Part shown: in pieces, positions 55,128 through 63,674 of the stretch
Layout: the number at the start of each line of letters is the position of its first letter
Position numbering within the stretch: the stretch's first letter is position 1
NCBI RefSeq assembly: GCF_018389385.1
Contig: NZ_CP062698.1
Span: forward strand, 499,501 to 563,500
DNA from: Anthocerotibacter panamensis C109
GTDB taxonomy: Bacteria > Cyanobacteriota > Cyanobacteriia > Gloeobacterales > Anthocerotibacteraceae
Direction of reading: 5' to 3'
Length of the DNA: 64,000 nucleotides
Program-made: the position numbers and the translations under genes
Notes under the pieces: generated by a model
The model's database searches: none
What the model was told of the DNA's origin: nothing
The model's input: the letters and a program-made list of their open reading frames with translations, nothing else

Positions 55128-55953
55128 CGTGCTCACTACCCGAAATCTGTCGTTTTTTCGGACGCTCAATCGCTTTGCCCACTATGGAGAAATTCATACC
55201 CTGGCTGAATTTGAGGAGTATTGCCACTGGGCGCGCGCCAACCGTATCCCCATCTATATCCTCGGCAACGGCTCCAACACCTTTTTCGCCCGTCGCACCG
55301 TCCAAACCCTAGTGCTCAAGAACTGTCTGGAACGCACTATCGTCGCTCTGCCCGGTGAGCGGTTAGAGGTCTCTTCCTCCGCGCTGGTAGCAGATGTGCT
55401 CAAGTACTGCTTCAGCCATGGTCTGGATAGTTTTTACTATCTGGCCTCCGTACCGGCAACCATCGGCGGTGCGCTAGCGATGAATGCCGGTCGAGGCAAG
55501 ACCCATGGGCTCACGATCTTTGACTATGTCGAGAGTGTTACCTTCTATGCCGAGGGGCAGGTACACACCCTCATGGCCCAGCAAATCCCCCTGGAGTACC
55601 GACAGACCCCCTTCACCGGACAACACACCCGCCTAATCCTCAAAGCGGTCTTCAAATTTCCGCCCCGAGAACTCCCCACCAATCCTATCTACACCCGCCG
55701 GGAGTGGGCCAAACTCCATCAGGATTACGCCGCCCCCAACTGTGGCTCCATCTTCAAGACCTACGCGGGTCCTCTGCTCAGACCTCTAAAGGGTTTGCGG
55801 CTCGGTCAAGCCTGCTATTCGCCCAAAACAGAGAATTGGATTTTAAATAATGCAGACCATGGCTTACCCATCTTGCTGCTGATTTGGATGGCCCAAGGGG
55901 TACACCGGCTACTGGGGATGCGGGCCATTCTGGAAATCATCCTGGTCCGTTAA
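55114..55953 (+). CDS. MurB-like FAD-binding protein
   Basis: This 279-residue protein resembles UDP-N-acetylenolpyruvoylglucosamine reductase: ILGNGSNTFFA, the PATIGGALAMNAGRGKTHG flavin-binding block, and NCGSIFK with the proton-donor Ser. The C-terminal part departs from MurB: KTENWILN stands where KHAGFIVN-type sequence is expected, and the final Glu of the LE-x-E-V block seems replaced (AILEIILVR). It is therefore unlikely to be the housekeeping murB. AAGGAGG lies just before the ATG, inside the pyruvyl transferase gene, so both are co-translated. Confidence 0.78.
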   Translation: MAPISVLTTRNLSFFRTLNRFAHYGEIHTLAEFEEYCHWARANRIPIYILGNGSNTFFARRTVQTLVLKNCLERTIVALPGERLEVSSSALVADVLKYCFSHGLDSFYYLASVPATIGGALAMNAGRGKTHGLTIFDYVESVTFYAEGQVHTLMAQQIPLEYRQTPFTGQHTRLILKAVFKFPPRELPTNPIYTRREWAKLHQDYAAPNCGSIFKTYAGPLLRPLKGLRLGQACYSPKTENWILNNADHGLPILLLIWMAQGVHRLLGMRAILEIILVR

Positions 55954-56010
55954 AAGCCAGACTGTCACGCCCTTTCTTCCCTGCCATCAAACCTTTATCT
56001 CGGAGCCCCC

Positions 56011-57045
56011 ATGCACGGACCCACCGAAGCCATCATCGCGGTGACGTTGAACTGTAATGCCCGCTGTGTCATGTGCGATATCTGGAAAAACAACATCCAA
56101 GGAGAACTGGCTGCTCACGAATATGCTGCCTTGCCCGCAAGTCTTAGAAGTATCAACATCACAGGTGGGGAACCTTTTTTGCGCCCTGACTTAGCCGAGG
56201 TGCTACGGGTCATCCGCCGGACCTGCCCTAAGGCTCGGCTGGTGATCTCGACCAATGGATTTCTGGAAAACCGCTATGTCCCTATCCTCCGCGAAGTCCT
56301 CACAACCATCCCCGACTTGGGGATACGCCTTTCTATCGATGGGCTAGGGGAAGTCCACGACCGCGTCCGGGGGGTGCGCGGGGGCTTCGCTAAATGTCTG
56401 CGTGTGCTTGATACGCTCAAGGGCTTAGGGGTGCGTGACCTGGGCTTTAACCTCACTATCTTGGAGCAAAACCTGGACCAGATTCTGCCGGTCTATAACC
56501 TCACCCAGAGCTTGGGCATCGAACTTGGGGTGACCGTGGCGACGGACTCGAGTCTGTACTTCGGGCAGAACAAAGAAGCCCTACGCCCCAAAGACCGAGA
56601 CACGCTCAGCCTACAACTTGCCACCCTCACTGCCTTGGAATACCGACAATGGCAGCCGCGCCGTTGGTTCAGGGGTTGGTTTGAGAAGGAGTTACTCACC
56701 TATATCCTCGAAAAGCAACGGCCCTTACCCTGTGAGGCGGGCCGCAGTTTCTTTTATTTGGACTCCTTGGGCACCGTCTATGCCTGCCATCTGTTGCCCG
56801 GTCGGTTGGGCAACCTACGCACCCAATCTTTTCAGCAACTGTGGGATGGATCTACCGCTGCTGCCGTGCGCAGGCAAATCCAGGACTGCCAGAAGTGTTG
56901 GATGGCTTGCACCGCGAGACCCTCTATGACCACCCACCTGCTTGAAGTGATCCCCCAAGTGCTTCTAGACAAAGTCCAGGCCCACCTCACTCCCATGCCC
57001 GCTCCCAAGGCCCCACAGCTTGCGCCGGGGGTCGAACTACCCTGA
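56011..57045 (+). CDS. radical SAM/SPASM protein
   Basis: This 344-residue protein has the radical SAM cluster motif CNARCVMCDIW near residue 12, with TGGEPFLRPDL and STNGFLENRYV. The C-terminal region has extra cysteines (CHLLPGRLG, then CQKCWMAC) of a SPASM-type domain for a second iron-sulfur cluster. Such proteins modify peptides, sugars or other small molecules. It ends the polysaccharide locus and no RiPP precursor was noticed near it, so sugar modification is more likely. Confidence 0.88.
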   Translation: MHGPTEAIIAVTLNCNARCVMCDIWKNNIQGELAAHEYAALPASLRSINITGGEPFLRPDLAEVLRVIRRTCPKARLVISTNGFLENRYVPILREVLTTIPDLGIRLSIDGLGEVHDRVRGVRGGFAKCLRVLDTLKGLGVRDLGFNLTILEQNLDQILPVYNLTQSLGIELGVTVATDSSLYFGQNKEALRPKDRDTLSLQLATLTALEYRQWQPRRWFRGWFEKELLTYILEKQRPLPCEAGRSFFYLDSLGTVYACHLLPGRLGNLRTQSFQQLWDGSTAAAVRRQIQDCQKCWMACTARPSMTTHLLEVIPQVLLDKVQAHLTPMPAPKAPQLAPGVELP

Positions 57046-57084
57046 ACGGCCTCAACCCTCGGACATCCTTGGACGACATCCAAG

Positions 57085-58056
57085 TTAAGGAACCCCTTTT
57101 TTGAGCTCCAGGCTGTTGAGCAGTTGGGGTTGGCCCTCAAGAGCAACCTCAGCAATCGCCGTGAAGTCCTCAATCCAATCATCCAACACTTTCAAAGCCC
57201 GGTCTCGAAGCTCATTGACCTCCCGGACCCGATTCTTTTGGGTTTGCAGGGTACTGACCATCTCCTCTACCGCCCGGAGTTGGCCTTGCGCAGCCTGGAC
57301 TTTGGCTGGAGTAATGCTATAGATACTGAGCCCCTGCAAGACCTGAGGAGATTGAAGCGCAGTGGCATAAAACCGTTGGACCTGCTTCAGCCATAGCGCA
57401 ATATCCTCTTGGCGCGGGCTGTCGAGGGCTAACTGCTGACCTAACCCAGCATTATTTTTAAAAGCAACCCTAGCAATCTTCACCAGCCGTTGGTAGCTGT
57501 CATCGGCAGCATCCCAGACCTGATTGAGCCGCTCTGTGATTGCCAATTGGTCAGCATAGGCCGTCTGCTGGCGTTTTTGGGCGGCAAGAGCCGCCTCATA
57601 GAGTGCCTTACCCTGGCTGAGCCGCTCAGGAGTATAACCATAACCAGCCAGTGCACTGCGGATTTGAGCATTGGTGAGCGTCGTATCGAGCGCAGTCTGC
57701 GCATGGTCCAGACGGCTTTGCACGCTATAGGGCGGCTGAGGCTTGAGGCTAAAAACCAACAGAACGCCCCCCAACCCCAGTCCCATCACCGCCAAAAACA
57801 CCAGACTCACCCGCAACAGGCGTTGGCGGAGGATCTTGCGCTTACGCCGCCCGCCCCGCGAAGCCGCATGAAAGCGGGCTTGACAGACCTGGCAGCGGTA
57901 GGGCCGTTTGTAGACCAGAGACCACAACTGGTCAGCCAAAGTAGCCCGGTGAGAAACACGGGTTTTACTGCTGCCACACCGAGGGCAGGGGACTACCACA
58001 TGTAGCTGCCGGTTTCGTTGTACCGAACGGGTCTCCAGACTCTGGCCCTCACTCAT
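57085..58056 (-). CDS. zinc-ribbon, single-pass membrane protein of unknown function
   Basis: This 323-residue protein begins with a zinc ribbon (PCPRCGSSKTR near residue 23 and YRCQVCQARFH near residue 53), then a basic patch (RRKRKILRQRLLR), one membrane helix (SLVFLAVMGLGLGGVLLVF, about 85-104) and a long helical, probably coiled-coil, region to the end. The charge pattern places the ribbon in the cytoplasm and the coiled coil outside. I do not recognise a family beyond the ribbon. It converges on the radical SAM gene and diverges from the kinase. Confidence 0.7.
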   Translation of the reverse strand: MSEGQSLETRSVQRNRQLHVVVPCPRCGSSKTRVSHRATLADQLWSLVYKRPYRCQVCQARFHAASRGGRRKRKILRQRLLRVSLVFLAVMGLGLGGVLLVFSLKPQPPYSVQSRLDHAQTALDTTLTNAQIRSALAGYGYTPERLSQGKALYEAALAAQKRQQTAYADQLAITERLNQVWDAADDSYQRLVKIARVAFKNNAGLGQQLALDSPRQEDIALWLKQVQRFYATALQSPQVLQGLSIYSITPAKVQAAQGQLRAVEEMVSTLQTQKNRVREVNELRDRALKVLDDWIEDFTAIAEVALEGQPQLLNSLELKKGVP

Positions 58057-58203
58057 CTAAACGTCCAGTGTCTTTAAGTACATTCTTATAAAATACCCTG
58101 CACCGCCAATCCTGATAGTGCTGATTTTGGATCAATCCCTCTGTAGCGGGTATCCCTGATCAAGGGGGTTACCCCGGATTTCACTTCCCCGGTTATAGTA
58201 AAT

Positions 58204-60864
58204 GTGCCCGTAAATCCTGTTCCCATGGATATCCCCTCCCCGGAACCGTTGCTAGGTGTGCTGATTGGCGGTCGTTACCGTGTCGCCCGGTTCATCAATG
58301 GCGGGGGCATGGGCCGCGTCTTTGAAGCGGCAGACACACGGCTTGCAGACAAGACCGTAGCGATCAAAGTCCTGTTTCAGGAAGTGGGCGGCGGGTCTCG
58401 CATTACCGAGCAGCTCCAGCGCCGGTTCGAGGAGGAGGCGCAGCTGAGCGCGATCCTGGGGGGTCATCCGCGCATTATTCAGGTCACCGACTATGGTTTT
58501 TATGAGAACCGTCCCTATTTGGTAATGGAATACCTAGGGATGCCCCCCTACGGTCAAAACTTCAGTGAGCTGATCCGCAAGGATGGGGCAGTCCGGGCGG
58601 AACGGGTGGTCCATCTGACGCTCCAGATCTGTGAAGGGCTCCACCATGCCCACTGTATCCGCACCCGGCTGGGCGACCGCAATATCCGAGGCGTGGTCCA
58701 CCGGGATGTAAAACCGAGCAATCTCTTTCTTATCAGCGAAGGGACGTTAGGGGAGACCGTCAAGATCCTCGACTTTGGGATCGCCAAAGCCCTCAGCGAT
58801 GTGACCAGTATCCTGGGCACCAACCGGGGCTTCGTGGGGACCTCCGACTATGCCTCTCCAGAGCAGTTGCGCGGAGAAAATCTAGACCCGCGCTCGGATA
58901 TCTATTCGCTGGGTATTGTCCTCTACCAAATGCTGACCGGGCACATGCCCCTCAAGCCGCGCACCAATTCTTTTCCGGGCTGGTATCACGCCCACAACTA
59001 CCAAGAGCCCATCGCTCTGAGCGAATATCCCACAGTACAGCCCATCCCAGATGCCCTCGTCGGGGTGGTGATGTCCTGTCTGCACAAAGACCTAGAACGC
59101 AGACCTGCGAATATGGAGGTCCTGAGTCAGTTACTCCAGGCGACTTTGACGGGTGCACCGTACCCATTGCCCCCGCGTATGCTCACGCAGACACAGGCAG
59201 ACCCGCAAGCACCCCAGCAGCAGGAGGCAGAGCGCCTGGAGCAGGAATTCAAATCCGCTCAGGCCGAGTTAGAGGCGGGGTACCAGCAGACCCGCGAAGA
59301 CCTGATGAGCCGTGAGCAGTTGGCCCAGCAGTTGGCCCAACAGTTGCGCGAGGAGCAGCAAGAGGCTCTAGCCCGCTGGTCGGAGGCCCACCGCCCGGAG
59401 CAAGAGCAGTGGTTGGCACAACGAAACGCGGGCCGTAGTGCCCAAGACGAGCAACTCAAGGCCCTCCAGGAGCGTGAAACTGAGCTGGAGCGTTTTTATC
59501 AGACCGAAAAAGAAAATCTGACCCAAGAGCGGACAGCCCTCGAACAACAGCTCCAGACCCTGGCTGACGAGATCGCCCACTACGAAGCCCAAATCCAGCG
59601 CGAGCAGGCCAAAGTCGCGGCGGAATACCAGAAAGACTTGCGTGGAATCCAAGAGCAACTCAACACCCTCAGTCAGGAGCAGGCGCGCCTGGAGGCCCGA
59701 CTCCAGGCCGAGCGTGCCCGTCTGGAGGCACGCTACCTACGGGCACGCGAGCGCTTGGAGACCCGTTTTACCCCGCCCCGCTCGACTCAAGTCCCCCGCC
59801 CGCCCGAAGCCCGCACCGCACCTTCTCAGGCCCCCCGCCCACCCGCGTCCAACCCCCCAACCAATGGCGGTCTACCTGAAGAGACCGTCATCCGCTATCG
59901 GGGTGCCACCATTCGCGTCCCAGCTCATTCCGCAGTACCCCAGACCCGCCCGCCCGCCGACAGTCGTCCTACCCTCCTAACCGCACATGAAGGTACCGTC
60001 TGGTCCCTTGCCCTCAGCGCAGATGGGCAGACCCTAGTGAGCGCAGGAGCAGACCACACCGTAAAACTCTGGAACGTAAGCACCGGACAGGTCATCCGTA
60101 CGCTGGGCAACTGGTTTGGTGGTGGACATAGCGCTCAGGTTTTCGCGGTTGCCTTGGGAGGGCCCTATTTGGCCTCAGGGGGCCTAGACCGGACCATCAA
60201 AATCTGGCAGGTGGGCACAGGCAAGCAGTTGCGCTCCCTCAATGGGCACACCGAAGATGTCAACTGTCTGGCTTTCACCCCGGACGGGCGGCACTTGGTG
60301 AGCGGGAGTCTGGACCGCTCCTTACGCGTTTGGCAGACTGAGTCTGGGCGCTTACGCCATGTCCTACGCGGGCACCAAGATCTCGTGCGCTCCGTCGCAG
60401 TCCTACCCGATAACCGGACGGTAGTCAGCGGGAGTGCCGACCGGACGATCCGTTTCTGGGACCTGGAGACGGGGGAATCCCTGCGGGCGGTCAATGGACA
60501 TGCCGGTCAAGTCTGGGCCATTGCGCTGACCCCGGATGGTCAAATGGTAGCGAGTGGTAGCGGGGACCGGACGATCCGCCTTTGGGCCAGTGAAACCGAA
60601 CAACTCCTGGATACCCTCACCGGCCACAATGCTCCCGTCTATACCCTGGCTTTTAGTCGGGATGGTCAGCTCTTAGCAAGCGGCAGTGACAACAACATCA
60701 GACTTTGGGACGGCAAGACCCGCAAATTTCTAGGAACCCTGACGGGAGACGGCGGTCAAGTCTGGTCACTCGTCTTTAGCCCTGACCGCCAGACTCTGGT
60801 GAGCGGATGGGAGAACGGCAAGATCCGGTTGTATACCGTACCCCAAGTTGCGCTCGATTCGTAG
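58204..60864 (+). CDS. Ser/Thr protein kinase with coiled coil and WD40 propeller
   Basis: This 886-residue protein has a kinase domain at about 20-310 (INGGGMGRVFEAAD, VAIKVLFQE, HRDVKPSNLFLIS, LDFGIAKALS, GTSDYASPEQL), a Gln/Glu-rich coiled coil (about 340-525), a Pro-rich linker and seven WD40 repeats from about 595 (DGQTLVSAGADHTVKLWN, LDRTIKIWQ, LDRSLRVWQ and so on), enough for one closed propeller. No membrane helix is visible, so it is probably cytoplasmic, with the propeller binding partner proteins. The GTG at 58204 or ATG at 58225 may be the start. Kinase-WD40 fusions are typical of cyanobacteria. Confidence 0.93.
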   Translation: MPVNPVPMDIPSPEPLLGVLIGGRYRVARFINGGGMGRVFEAADTRLADKTVAIKVLFQEVGGGSRITEQLQRRFEEEAQLSAILGGHPRIIQVTDYGFYENRPYLVMEYLGMPPYGQNFSELIRKDGAVRAERVVHLTLQICEGLHHAHCIRTRLGDRNIRGVVHRDVKPSNLFLISEGTLGETVKILDFGIAKALSDVTSILGTNRGFVGTSDYASPEQLRGENLDPRSDIYSLGIVLYQMLTGHMPLKPRTNSFPGWYHAHNYQEPIALSEYPTVQPIPDALVGVVMSCLHKDLERRPANMEVLSQLLQATLTGAPYPLPPRMLTQTQADPQAPQQQEAERLEQEFKSAQAELEAGYQQTREDLMSREQLAQQLAQQLREEQQEALARWSEAHRPEQEQWLAQRNAGRSAQDEQLKALQERETELERFYQTEKENLTQERTALEQQLQTLADEIAHYEAQIQREQAKVAAEYQKDLRGIQEQLNTLSQEQARLEARLQAERARLEARYLRARERLETRFTPPRSTQVPRPPEARTAPSQAPRPPASNPPTNGGLPEETVIRYRGATIRVPAHSAVPQTRPPADSRPTLLTAHEGTVWSLALSADGQTLVSAGADHTVKLWNVSTGQVIRTLGNWFGGGHSAQVFAVALGGPYLASGGLDRTIKIWQVGTGKQLRSLNGHTEDVNCLAFTPDGRHLVSGSLDRSLRVWQTESGRLRHVLRGHQDLVRSVAVLPDNRTVVSGSADRTIRFWDLETGESLRAVNGHAGQVWAIALTPDGQMVASGSGDRTIRLWASETEQLLDTLTGHNAPVYTLAFSRDGQLLASGSDNNIRLWDGKTRKFLGTLTGDGGQVWSLVFSPDRQTLVSGWENGKIRLYTVPQVALDS

Positions 60865-61025
60865 TTGATTGGCTTAATGATCTCAACCTACTTCAATCCA
60901 CAACTTATTGTGCAGCACTGTTACCGCAATTAACCTAGAAGCTTTCCATTAAAAACATCAGGCTATGATTTACGCTTAATCCTTGATACTTCTCTCATAG
61001 AGTTTTAAAAGAAGATGGTGGACAT

Positions 61026-61811
61026 GTGGTTGGAAAATTTGTCATGCTCAGCCCTGTACTATCGACTCCTTGGCACGCCTTGCAGAACGTGAAGCAGCGG
61101 ATCTTTGGTTCGAGAATTCCCCCTATTTCTGTCGCCGCCCGCAGTACACGCAAATCCCTACTCCTCTCTATGGACGACGACTCCTCTCGGCCTTCTGCTC
61201 AGCAGATTCAACTTGCGCTAGATACTGTCATTCAGGCAGCACAGCAGGTCTCGATAGCAGACATTGAGCGTCCGGGTATCCCCGATTGGTTCTACGTTTG
61301 GCCGGGGGAGCATTACCGCCTGTTGGCTGCGTTTATGGTGGTGCTTCAGCCGAAAACGGTCCTTGAAATTGGTACGTTCAAGGGGCTTTCAGCCTTGGCA
61401 ATGAAGAAATATCTTCCCGCTACAGGGAGGATTGTCACCTTTGACCTCAAACCCTGGCAGTCCTTTGAGGACACTTTTTTGTGCTCGGATGACTTTGCGG
61501 ATGGTCGTTTGAGCCAGGAACTTGGTAACCTTGCCGACCCGGATTTTGTGGAGGAACATCGGACGCTCTTGGAGGCAACAGACTTTTTCTTTATTGACGG
61601 CCCGAAGGACAATATCACGGAGTACAAAATCATCGAGAATTTCCAGAACCTCAACTTTAAAAACGCCCCTATCCTGCTTTTTGACGATACCCGTCTGTGG
61701 AACATGCTGAAATTTTGGCGGACCCTCCCTTTCCCAAAACTGGACCTGACCTCCTTTGGTCACTGGAGCGGAACCGGGCTGGTAGAGTGGCGGCAGCGCC
61801 CCCTCGGGTAA
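61026..61811 (+). CDS. class I SAM-dependent methyltransferase-like protein
   Basis: This 261-residue protein has a Rossmann-like methyltransferase core: VLEIGTFKGLSALAMKKYLP near residue 105 is the SAM-binding motif I, IVTFDLKPW follows with an acidic residue for the ribose hydroxyls, and FFFIDGPKDN near residue 190 and LLFDDTRLWNM form later strands. Relatives include CmcI- and MdmC-type O-methyltransferases. The first 80 residues are not recognised. The start is the GTG at 61026 or the ATG at 61044. Target unknown. Confidence 0.75.
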   Translation: MVGKFVMLSPVLSTPWHALQNVKQRIFGSRIPPISVAARSTRKSLLLSMDDDSSRPSAQQIQLALDTVIQAAQQVSIADIERPGIPDWFYVWPGEHYRLLAAFMVVLQPKTVLEIGTFKGLSALAMKKYLPATGRIVTFDLKPWQSFEDTFLCSDDFADGRLSQELGNLADPDFVEEHRTLLEATDFFFIDGPKDNITEYKIIENFQNLNFKNAPILLFDDTRLWNMLKFWRTLPFPKLDLTSFGHWSGTGLVEWRQRPLG

Positions 61812-61892
61812 GCGCTGCTGGCGGCTGAAACCGTCTCAGGTTCCCCCACCTCCGGCGTAGACCATCATCGCCCTGATTGAGCCCGGAAGCGT

Positions 61893-62102
61893 TTGGCGAT
61901 AGTGGTGTGTCTGAACCTTATCCTGGGATGCTCTGGAAGGGCGTTTGTTTCCTATAAAGTCCACGAACGGGCTACGCTGGAGAGCAAGACCTTAGTGATG
62001 CGAAAAAACACCCGCGAGACCAAAGCAGACTACCGGTCGATGAACTACACCGCGATTGGGGGAGACAATGACCCAGAAACGACTGGCAGACCTGCTGTTT
62101 GA
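61893..62102 (+). CDS. possible small lipoprotein, 69 aa
   Basis: A TTG-started frame encodes a short hydrophobic leader ending LNLILGCSG, which fits a lipobox with Cys13, followed by a charged mature part of about 55 residues. It overlaps the next gene by 35 bases. There is no recognised family and no clear Shine-Dalgarno, so this may be spurious. Confidence 0.25.
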   Translation: MAIVVCLNLILGCSGRAFVSYKVHERATLESKTLVMRKNTRETKADYRSMNYTAIGGDNDPETTGRPAV

Positions 62103-62481
62103 AGAACCACAGAAAACTACAGAGGTTGCGGCTGAACCCGTGCCCACCTCCCCCCGCAAGCGTCTACCAACTAAGGCCGACCTTGAGGCAACTATCACTG
62201 AGTTGCAGCTAGCTCTTGCCCAACGGGAAGAGCAACTCCAGACCCTGGATGGGGTGCGCGAACAACAGGTGCAACACGCCAGCATCAGTAATTTGCAAGC
62301 ACAACTAGAACAGGTCCAAAAAGAAGCCCTCCAACTCGCCCAGGCCAACACCCGGCTGACTCTAGAGCTGACCGCGCTCAAAAAAGAAAACGAAATGCTC
62401 AAAAGCGGAGGACCGAAATCTATCCGCCCGCCTTTGCCCTTACCCCCAGCGATGCCCGCCGATCCGATCTGGTTGTTGTAG
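62068..62481 (+). CDS. coiled-coil hypothetical protein, 137 aa
   Basis: The ATG at 62068 is preceded by GGGGGAG. The protein starts TQKRLADLLFEE, has a Pro-rich linker (VPTSPRKRLPTK) and then a coiled coil of about 75 residues with heptad Leu spacing and a Pro-rich tail (PPLPLPPAMPADP). No catalytic motif is present. The short N-terminal segment could be a docking peptide. I do not recognise the family. Confidence 0.6.
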   Translation: MTQKRLADLLFEEPQKTTEVAAEPVPTSPRKRLPTKADLEATITELQLALAQREEQLQTLDGVREQQVQHASISNLQAQLEQVQKEALQLAQANTRLTLELTALKKENEMLKSGGPKSIRPPLPLPPAMPADPIWLL

Positions 62482-62625
62482 GCACCGTGGTACCGCTGTT
62501 GCTTCTGGGAATCTTAGATTTTGACTCGTGCTGCCGCCGTTTTCCCTATATCTTTAGGTCAGGACACGCTTAAGCTGCAAGTCCCTGCTCGTGTACAACA
62601 GGTTAGGGTGGATTTCGTAGTACCT

Positions 62626-63456
62626 ATGATCAAGTACAGGTGGTTTTGGTGGACAGCAGTCCTGGGGCTCCTGGAGCTGATTAATCTAGCACCTCCAGCT
62701 CAAGCCTTTGTCGTCCGGGTCTTGGTTGAAGGCCCCCGACCCGCTTTAGACATCGCAGTCTCCGTACCCGCGACGTTGGTTCAGGATGATGGTAAGCTCA
62801 TCGCCCTTGCGCCCCTGCGCTTCCATCGCATCACCCCCAACATGCATGGCACCCTCACCCTGAAGAATGATGGACGCGGCTACACCATGGTCGGGGGGCG
62901 CTGGTACCCCGACACAGTCCGCTTTGAGCCGCTAGGCGGAGGGATAGCGGCGGTCAATTGGGTGGAGAGCGAGACCTATTTGCGTGGGGTTGTCCCCCGC
63001 GAGATGCCCGCCTCTTGGAATCTGAATGCCTTGATGGCTCAGGCTATCGCCGCTCGTACCTACGCCTATATCAGCCGCCTGGAACGCAAGTGGGGACCCC
63101 ACTACGATTTAGTGGACGATGAGCGCGATCAAGTCTATGGGGGCTTTGCCCAACTCGATGCCCGCTCCGGGCAAAGCCGCAATCTAGTTCATCCCCGGTC
63201 TGATCAAGCTGTAGTCAGCACCACAGGTGTGATTTTAGGTCGGGGGGATGTGCGTGGGTTTTATCGGGCACGGGCGGTTACCGCTTGGATCAGCGATGGC
63301 AAGGGCTACTTTCTCCCGCAAACGCGGGGGCGGGTAATGGACCAAAATGTAACCCAACACATGGCTGCGTCCGGTTGGAATTACAATCAAATTCTCGACT
63401 ATTGGTACAAAACTCCCCTCTACCGCTTGCAAGAACCCGCTCCTCGGTCTGGATAG
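62626..63456 (+). CDS. secreted SpoIID/LytB domain protein
   Basis: This 276-residue protein has a signal peptide (FWWTAVLGLLELINL, cleavage near PAQAF) and a SpoIID domain: YLRGVVPREMPASWNLNAL and AQAIAARTYA are the hallmark blocks, with YDLVDDERDQVYGG and AVVSTTGVIL later. SpoIID proteins are peptidoglycan lytic transglycosylases; the catalytic Glu would be E in VPREMP. In non-sporulating bacteria the family acts in cell-wall turnover. The frame is open from 62521 but the signal peptide fixes the start at 62626. Confidence 0.9.
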   Translation: MIKYRWFWWTAVLGLLELINLAPPAQAFVVRVLVEGPRPALDIAVSVPATLVQDDGKLIALAPLRFHRITPNMHGTLTLKNDGRGYTMVGGRWYPDTVRFEPLGGGIAAVNWVESETYLRGVVPREMPASWNLNALMAQAIAARTYAYISRLERKWGPHYDLVDDERDQVYGGFAQLDARSGQSRNLVHPRSDQAVVSTTGVILGRGDVRGFYRARAVTAWISDGKGYFLPQTRGRVMDQNVTQHMAASGWNYNQILDYWYKTPLYRLQEPAPRSG

Positions 63457-63674
63457 CCCCTGACCTAGGCCAGTAATAGCACAGTTGAAGCGGCCTACTA
63501 TGAAGTCTGTACGTAGTTTTACGTAGAAAATCAGGCGTAGCCTACGCGGATACACGTATAAAAGAGAATGAAAAGCTGGAGGAAGTACGTACTCGTTAAG
63601 CAAAGATAGCGCGATAGGACACTTTGTTGCAGGGGTACTCTTGTAACGAATCTGTAACGCAGGAATTCCTCCCT
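63457..63674. other. intergenic region with cluster of CGTA-core palindromes
   Basis: Between the SpoIID-like and G8 genes lie TACGTAG twice (63510-63516, 63520-63526), GCGTAG-C-CTACGC (63535-63547), ACACGTAT and AGTACGTACT (63584-63593). The repeated CGTA/TACG core suggests a multi-site operator or AT-poor hairpins. No promoter could be assigned with confidence. Confidence 0.4.
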
